NCBI RefSeq assembly: GCF_014216315.1
Contig: NZ_CP045702.1
Span: 2,170,001-2,234,000 of the forward strand
DNA: 64,000 nt
Origin: Streptomyces finlayi
GTDB lineage: Bacteria > Actinomycetota > Actinomycetes > Streptomycetales > Streptomycetaceae
Direction of reading: 5' to 3'
The stretch's first letter is position 1, and each line of letters opens with the position of its first letter. Below, piece after piece: positions 60,744 to 64,000 of this stretch. The position numbers were made by a program, and so were the translations under genes. Below the pieces are notes generated by a model. The model saw only the letters and a program-made list of their open reading frames with translations, did no database searches and was not told where the DNA came from.

Positions 60744-60894
60744 CCTCCGAGGGTAGGTCCGCCGGAGAGGCCGCGTCCGGGTTTTACCCACTTCCGGCTG
60801 CGGTCGGACGTCCCGGGGACGCGTGAATACCTGTTCACGGACAGCCCGCGGAAGCTGGTAGGGTTTCACTCGTCGCCGCACAACACAGCGACAC

Positions 60895-60967
60895 GCCCCC
60901 GTAGCTCAGGGGATAGAGCATCGGCCTCCGGAGCCGGGTGCGCAGGTTCGAATCCTGCCGGGGGCAC
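60895..60967 (+). tRNA. tRNA-Arg (CCG anticodon)
   Basis: The 73-nt cloverleaf has acceptor GCCCCCG/CGGGGGC, D-loop AGCTCAGGGGATAGAGC, anticodon loop CTCCGGA (anticodon CCG, reading CGG), T-arm GCAGGTTCGAATCCTGC and discriminator A. CCA is not encoded. It is followed 50 bp later by a strong hairpin. Confidence 0.97.
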
Positions 60968-61018
60968 TCCAGCCGGGACAACGCGATCAACTCGCCGACC
61001 AGCTGAAGTGCCAAGCAT

Positions 61019-61055
61019 GAAGGCCCGGACTCAGTTCTGCTGAGTCCGGGCCTTC
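61019..61055 (+). terminator. Terminator downstream of tRNA-Arg
   Basis: The 16-bp perfect arms GAAGGCCCGGACTCAG and CTGAGTCCGGGCCTTC have a five-base loop. Confidence 0.9.
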
Positions 61056-61112
61056 GTCGTTGTCGGCATTGATCACGAGCGCGCGACGGTCGGGACACCT
61101 CTGCCGCAGCGG

Positions 61113-61217
61113 ATGCCTGCGGCCACCGGCCGCGTCCGGCGCCGGGTCGGCTCGTCGCTCTGCCCGAGACCCAGGTTCCTCCAGGACGCCGGAGCTCCGG
61201 CCGACGACGCTTCCTGA
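61113..61217 (+). other. Short 34-codon ORF between two terminators
   Basis: An ATG-started frame (MPAATGRVRRRVGSSLC...) ends at TGA 1 nt before the second terminator. No ribosome-binding site or family is recognised. It may be chance, or the end of a lost gene. The remaining sequence of 60968-61298 outside the two hairpins holds nothing else I can name. Confidence 0.2.
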
Positions 61218-61218
61218 T

Positions 61219-61260
61219 GGCCCTCTGCCCAGCGGAAATGCTGAGCAGAGGGCCTTTTTT
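61219..61260 (+). terminator. Intrinsic terminator with T6 tract
   Basis: GGCCCTCTGCCCAGC and GCTGAGCAGAGGGCC pair with one mismatch around a six-base loop, then TTTTTT. It ends transcription toward the right, but no recognisable gene lies between it and the tRNA terminator. It can also serve the beta-lactamase-like gene on the other strand, whose stop is 39 bp to its right. Confidence 0.85.
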
Positions 61261-61298
61261 CGTGCCCACTTCGCGCTGCGGCGTACGGCAGTGCACCG

Positions 61299-62246
61299 TC
61301 ACTCTGGCTCCGGTGCCAGGGCTTTCGTGACCGCCGACGCCGCACGGGCGATCAGGCGGTCGTCGTAGGCGGCGTCCTCGCTTCTGCCGTTCGACATGAT
61401 CGCCATCACGACGGGCGCGCGGCCGGGCGGCCACACCACCGCGATGTCGTTGCGGACGCCGTAGGCGCTTCCGGCGCCCGCCCTGCCGCCCACGACCCAG
61501 TCCTCGGGCACGCCGGCCCTGATGAGAGTGGTCCCGGTGGTGCTGGAGCGGAGCCAGGCCGCGAGCTGGGTGCGTTCGTCCTTGCCGAGGGCGTCTCCGA
61601 GTACGAACGCCCGCAGATCTTCGGCCAGGGCCCTGGGGGTGCTGGTGTCCCGGGTGGCGCCCGGGGACCACTGGTTCAGTTCGGTCTCACGGCGGTCCGT
61701 GCGGGTCACGTCGTCGCCGATCTCCTTGAGTACGGTGTTCAGGCCCTGGGGGCCGCCGAGTTGGCCCAGGAGCAGGTTGGCCGCGGTGTTGTCGCCGTGC
61801 CTCAGGGCCGCGTCGCACAGGGAGGCCAGGGTCATCCCCGTACCGGCGTGCTTCTCCGTCACCTCGGAGCGGGGCACCAGGTCGTCGCGGGAGTAGGTGA
61901 CGACCCGGTCGAGGCCGCGCAGGGAGTACCTGCGCAGGACGGCTGCGACGGCCAGCGCCTTGAAGGTGGAGGCGTGGGCGAAGCGTTCGTCTTCGTTGTG
62001 CGTCACCTCGCGGCCCGTACCTGTGTCCACGGCGTGCACGCCGAGGCGAGCGTCGAACTCCCGCTCCAGGGCGGTGAACTTCCGTTCGAGGGCGGCCGAT
62101 CCGCTGCGTTCGGCGTTCGGAGTCCCGGACGGGACGCCCGTGGTCCCGGACGGGGATCGCGCCGGGGTGGCGTCCGTTCCGCAGGCCGTCAGCACCACCA
62201 GCGCGAATGCGGCGAGGGCGGAACGCCGGGCGCGGGGTCGCTGCAT
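61299..62246 (-). CDS. Class A beta-lactamase-like lipoprotein
   Basis: A 315-residue serine hydrolase. The lipoprotein signal ends VVLTAC (Cys22). STFK holds the active-site Ser93 and Lys96. TELNQWSPG matches the omega loop with its Glu (ETELN). The SDN motif is GDN (RHGDNTAANLL), and the KTG motif is RAG (VGGRAGAGSAYG). So the acylation machinery is kept but two conserved positions differ, as in some actinobacterial class A enzymes. Activity on penicillins cannot be assumed. The start 62246 has AGGA 8 nt upstream; ATG 62255 is the alternative. Confidence 0.88.
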   Translation of the reverse strand: MQRPRARRSALAAFALVVLTACGTDATPARSPSGTTGVPSGTPNAERSGSAALERKFTALEREFDARLGVHAVDTGTGREVTHNEDERFAHASTFKALAVAAVLRRYSLRGLDRVVTYSRDDLVPRSEVTEKHAGTGMTLASLCDAALRHGDNTAANLLLGQLGGPQGLNTVLKEIGDDVTRTDRRETELNQWSPGATRDTSTPRALAEDLRAFVLGDALGKDERTQLAAWLRSSTTGTTLIRAGVPEDWVVGGRAGAGSAYGVRNDIAVVWPPGRAPVVMAIMSNGRSEDAAYDDRLIARAASAVTKALAPEPE

Positions 62247-62255
62247 GGAGGCCAT

Positions 62256-62581
62256 CCTGACCCGGGGTGCCGGAGCGGTCAAACTTCCCTCGCTCCAGGC
62301 CCTGTCGGGGTCCGAAGCGGGTTCCGGCGGTGCGAGCGGGGAGAGAGCGGCAGAAGAGCAGCCGGTGCCACGATGGCGCGTACGAGCCCCCCACCGGCGG
62401 TCGAGTCACGATCTCCCGCAGCCCATCCCGTTCGCCCGCACCGGGCCCCACACCCGGTCCGGTCAGGCGGGACAAAGTCTCCGCCCCAGGGAGCCAGCCT
62501 TCGTATGCCTGCGGGCGCCGGCTTCCGGGTGCGGTCACGCGCCCTGCTCTGGGCGCGAACACCAGAAAAAAGGACGGGAAG
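62256..62581. promoter_or_regulatory. Divergent intergenic region
   Basis: About 330 bp lie between two divergent genes for exported proteins. No reading frame with coding character and no recognisable riboswitch was found. The right end carries AAAAAAGGACGGGAAG before the TTG start. The promoters of both genes must be here, but I cannot assign them. Confidence 0.4.
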
Positions 62582-64000
62582 TTGAGACGCAGCATAGTAA
62601 GACATGCGCGTGTTCCGGTCGCCGCTGTCGCCGCTCTCGCAGTGGCCTGCGGTGTCGGAACGACGCAGGCGTTCGCGGACGCCGTACCCCCGGGGGCAGC
62701 CAACGGCTGGTCCTCGCCCACCGCTCCCCCGGCCGACGGGGCCGGCCCCGGAGTCAGGCCCCGCTCGGTTCCCGCGAAGGAGCGCGCCGAGGTACTGGGA
62801 GCTGACCACCGGGCCTCCGCGGACCGGGCGTTCACCACGTCAGGTGACGGTTCGGGCTTCCACGTGATGGTGGCCGACGAGAAGGACGGCTACCGGTGGA
62901 AGACCGCCGCCTCGCTGTCCGAGCCGGGCTTCGACACGGACGCGTGGATCGGAAACGCCTGTCTGACCGAGTCGGGCCGGTACGCCGCCGTGGCCTACGC
63001 CCCCCGTACGTTCACGAACAAGCCCGACCTGATGAGCCGCGGCGCGTTCACGGCCATCGTGGACCTGCGTAACGGCGACGTACGCAAGCTGCCGTTCCAG
63101 GCCACGCTGGCGTACTTCTCCCCCGGCTGCGGCACGGGCGAGGACGTGGTGTTCTCCCAGTTCACCGACGAGAACACCTCCAAGAGGAACGAGACCCGGC
63201 TGGTCAGGGTCGCGGCCCGTACGGGCACCGCGACCAAGGCCACGGTGGCCGGTCAGGTCACCTCGGCGGTTCCGGTCGGCGGCGAGATCGTCGCCGCGCG
63301 CGGCCGGCAGCTCGTGAAGATCGACGGCGCGAAGGTGCGGACGGTCGCCCCCACCCACGCCCCGCCGTTCCAGCTGAAGCCGGACGCCGACGGGGGTGTG
63401 ACCTTCATCGACCGCCTCCCCGGCGGGAAGGCGGGATCGTCGGCCGACGACCGGGCGGCCGTATCCCGGGTCGGCGCGGGCGCCCTGCGTGCGTCGAACG
63501 GGAAGGGCAGGGCTGCGAAGCTCGCCGAGGGCGGGCTGAGCCGGTTCGACATCGCTCGTACGCCCTCGGGCGCGGTGTACGTCACCGGAGAGGCGCGCAG
63601 CAAGGGCGCCTTGCCTGCCGCCGTCCGCAACCCGGGTGGCATCGCCAAGGACGCGCGGATCTCCAGCCACGGAGCCGCAGCGGTCACCACCGCGTGGGCC
63701 GACGGCAAGGACTCACGGATCTCGGCGCAGGACGCCGCCTCACCGCGCGCCGCCCGGATCACCCTGAAGGCGCTCGACACGGGTGAGACGGCCGTTCTGG
63801 ACGCCGCGCCGGGCAACCGGTTCGGCGACGAGAGCGCCCAGCGCGCCGCGACGGCGATGAGCCCGGCACTGACCGGGGCGGCCAGGTCCGGCGGTGTGTC
63901 GACGATGGCCACGCCGGTCGACGCGGACCGTACGTGCTCGGTGCCCAGGAACGACGTGAAGAAGCAGGCGTTCCAGCCGACCCCGCGGCAGATCGAGTGG
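62582..64000 (+). CDS. Large secreted protein, golvesin-C-terminal-like family (partial, cut by right edge)
   Basis: The frame stays open for 473 codons to the window end. TTG 62582 follows AGGACGGGAAG. The start is a signal peptide (RRSIVRHARVPVAAVAALAV, cleavage near TQAFADA). The mature part has VPAKERAEVLGADHRA, the conserved FHVMVADEKDGYRWKTAASL, GFDTDAWIGNACLTESG and CGTGED segments, and reaches DRTCSVPRNDVKKQAFQPTP at the edge. I recognise the streptomycete family of very large exported proteins often annotated with a golvesin C-terminal-like domain. That domain, if present, is outside the window. Function unknown. Confidence 0.8.
   Translation, partial: MRRSIVRHARVPVAAVAALAVACGVGTTQAFADAVPPGAANGWSSPTAPPADGAGPGVRPRSVPAKERAEVLGADHRASADRAFTTSGDGSGFHVMVADEKDGYRWKTAASLSEPGFDTDAWIGNACLTESGRYAAVAYAPRTFTNKPDLMSRGAFTAIVDLRNGDVRKLPFQATLAYFSPGCGTGEDVVFSQFTDENTSKRNETRLVRVAARTGTATKATVAGQVTSAVPVGGEIVAARGRQLVKIDGAKVRTVAPTHAPPFQLKPDADGGVTFIDRLPGGKAGSSADDRAAVSRVGAGALRASNGKGRAAKLAEGGLSRFDIARTPSGAVYVTGEARSKGALPAAVRNPGGIAKDARISSHGAAAVTTAWADGKDSRISAQDAASPRAARITLKALDTGETAVLDAAPGNRFGDESAQRAATAMSPALTGAARSGGVSTMATPVDADRTCSVPRNDVKKQAFQPTPRQIEW

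Noticed and set aside
60835..61671. Minus-strand frame containing RQDSNLRTRLRRPMLYPLS
   Set aside because: This peptide is the well-known artefact of translating the antisense of a tRNA gene.
62279..62585. Riboswitch in the divergent region (tested by eye for cyclic-di-AMP and cobalamin types)
   Set aside because: The conserved core sequences of those classes are not present on either strand.

Overview
The window is a stretch of Streptomyces chromosome. The base composition is very GC-rich, many starts are GTG or TTG, several genes look leaderless, and the gene content includes the hyphal-tip proteins Scy and FilP, CslA/GlxA, ChiS/ChiR/ChiC, NucS and an actinobacterial atp operon. About 55 protein genes, one tRNA-Arg and many clear hairpin terminators can be read. 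Most of it is conserved core genome.

Layout. (1) 1-6.2 kb, minus strand: glxA (cut by the left edge) and cslA, then a thiamine-binding-protein gene split in two by a 2.2-kb serine-integrase element (3490-5711), then a DUF3817 membrane protein. (2) 6.3-9.2 kb: three tandem AIM24-family genes, a MarR regulator and a relic of a histidine-kinase C-terminus. (3) 9.2-12.0 kb: propionate/methylmalonyl-CoA genes (meaB, thiolase, epimerase). (4) 12.2-21.3 kb: scy, filP and two ABC-transporter gene pairs that look like a duplication. (5) 21.3-29.9 kb: a small Cys/His protein, an LLM-type flavin oxidoreductase, an SCO5389-family protein, nucS, a membrane-anchored P-loop protein with a Pro/Thr tail, a STAS protein, 3-hydroxybutyryl-CoA dehydrogenase, a corrinoid adenosyltransferase and a membrane protein. 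(6) 29.9-33.9 kb: chiS-chiR and chitinase chiC with a textbook direct-repeat promoter. (7) 34-42.5 kb, minus strand: DUF2550 gene and the full atpIBEFHAGDC operon. (8) 42.7-49.3 kb, minus strand: WecA-like transferase, glyA, LMW-phosphatase-like protein, Sua5, prmC, prfA, rpmE. (9) 49.5-60.9 kb, minus strand: secreted trypsin-like protease with FG-GAP repeats, rho, thrB, thrC, hom, lysA, nrtL and a stand-alone receiver. (10) 60.9-64 kb: tRNA-Arg(CCG), a class A beta-lactamase-like lipoprotein, and a large secreted protein cut by the right edge.

How the genes fit together. nrtL-lysA-hom-thrC-thrB is the aspartate-family amino-acid block. rpmE-prfA-prmC-sua5 serves translation. The adenosyltransferase, MeaB and the epimerase all serve the B12-dependent methylmalonyl-CoA route. 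Scy/FilP and CslA/GlxA both act at the growing hyphal tip.

Most interesting point. The small integrated element has a 13-bp core that lies inside a reading frame on both sides. When integrated, the host gene's 5' half runs in frame to a stop 4 nt before the integrase ATG. In the predicted excised circle, a 19-codon leader peptide spans attP in the same frame and ends at the same stop. Integrase translation would therefore be coupled in both states while its promoter changes. Other points worth checking are a phosphatase-like protein whose nucleophilic Cys is Ser, a beta-lactamase with altered SDN and KTG motifs, a P-loop with Arg in place of Lys, and a long rho leader with a sigma-R-like promoter.
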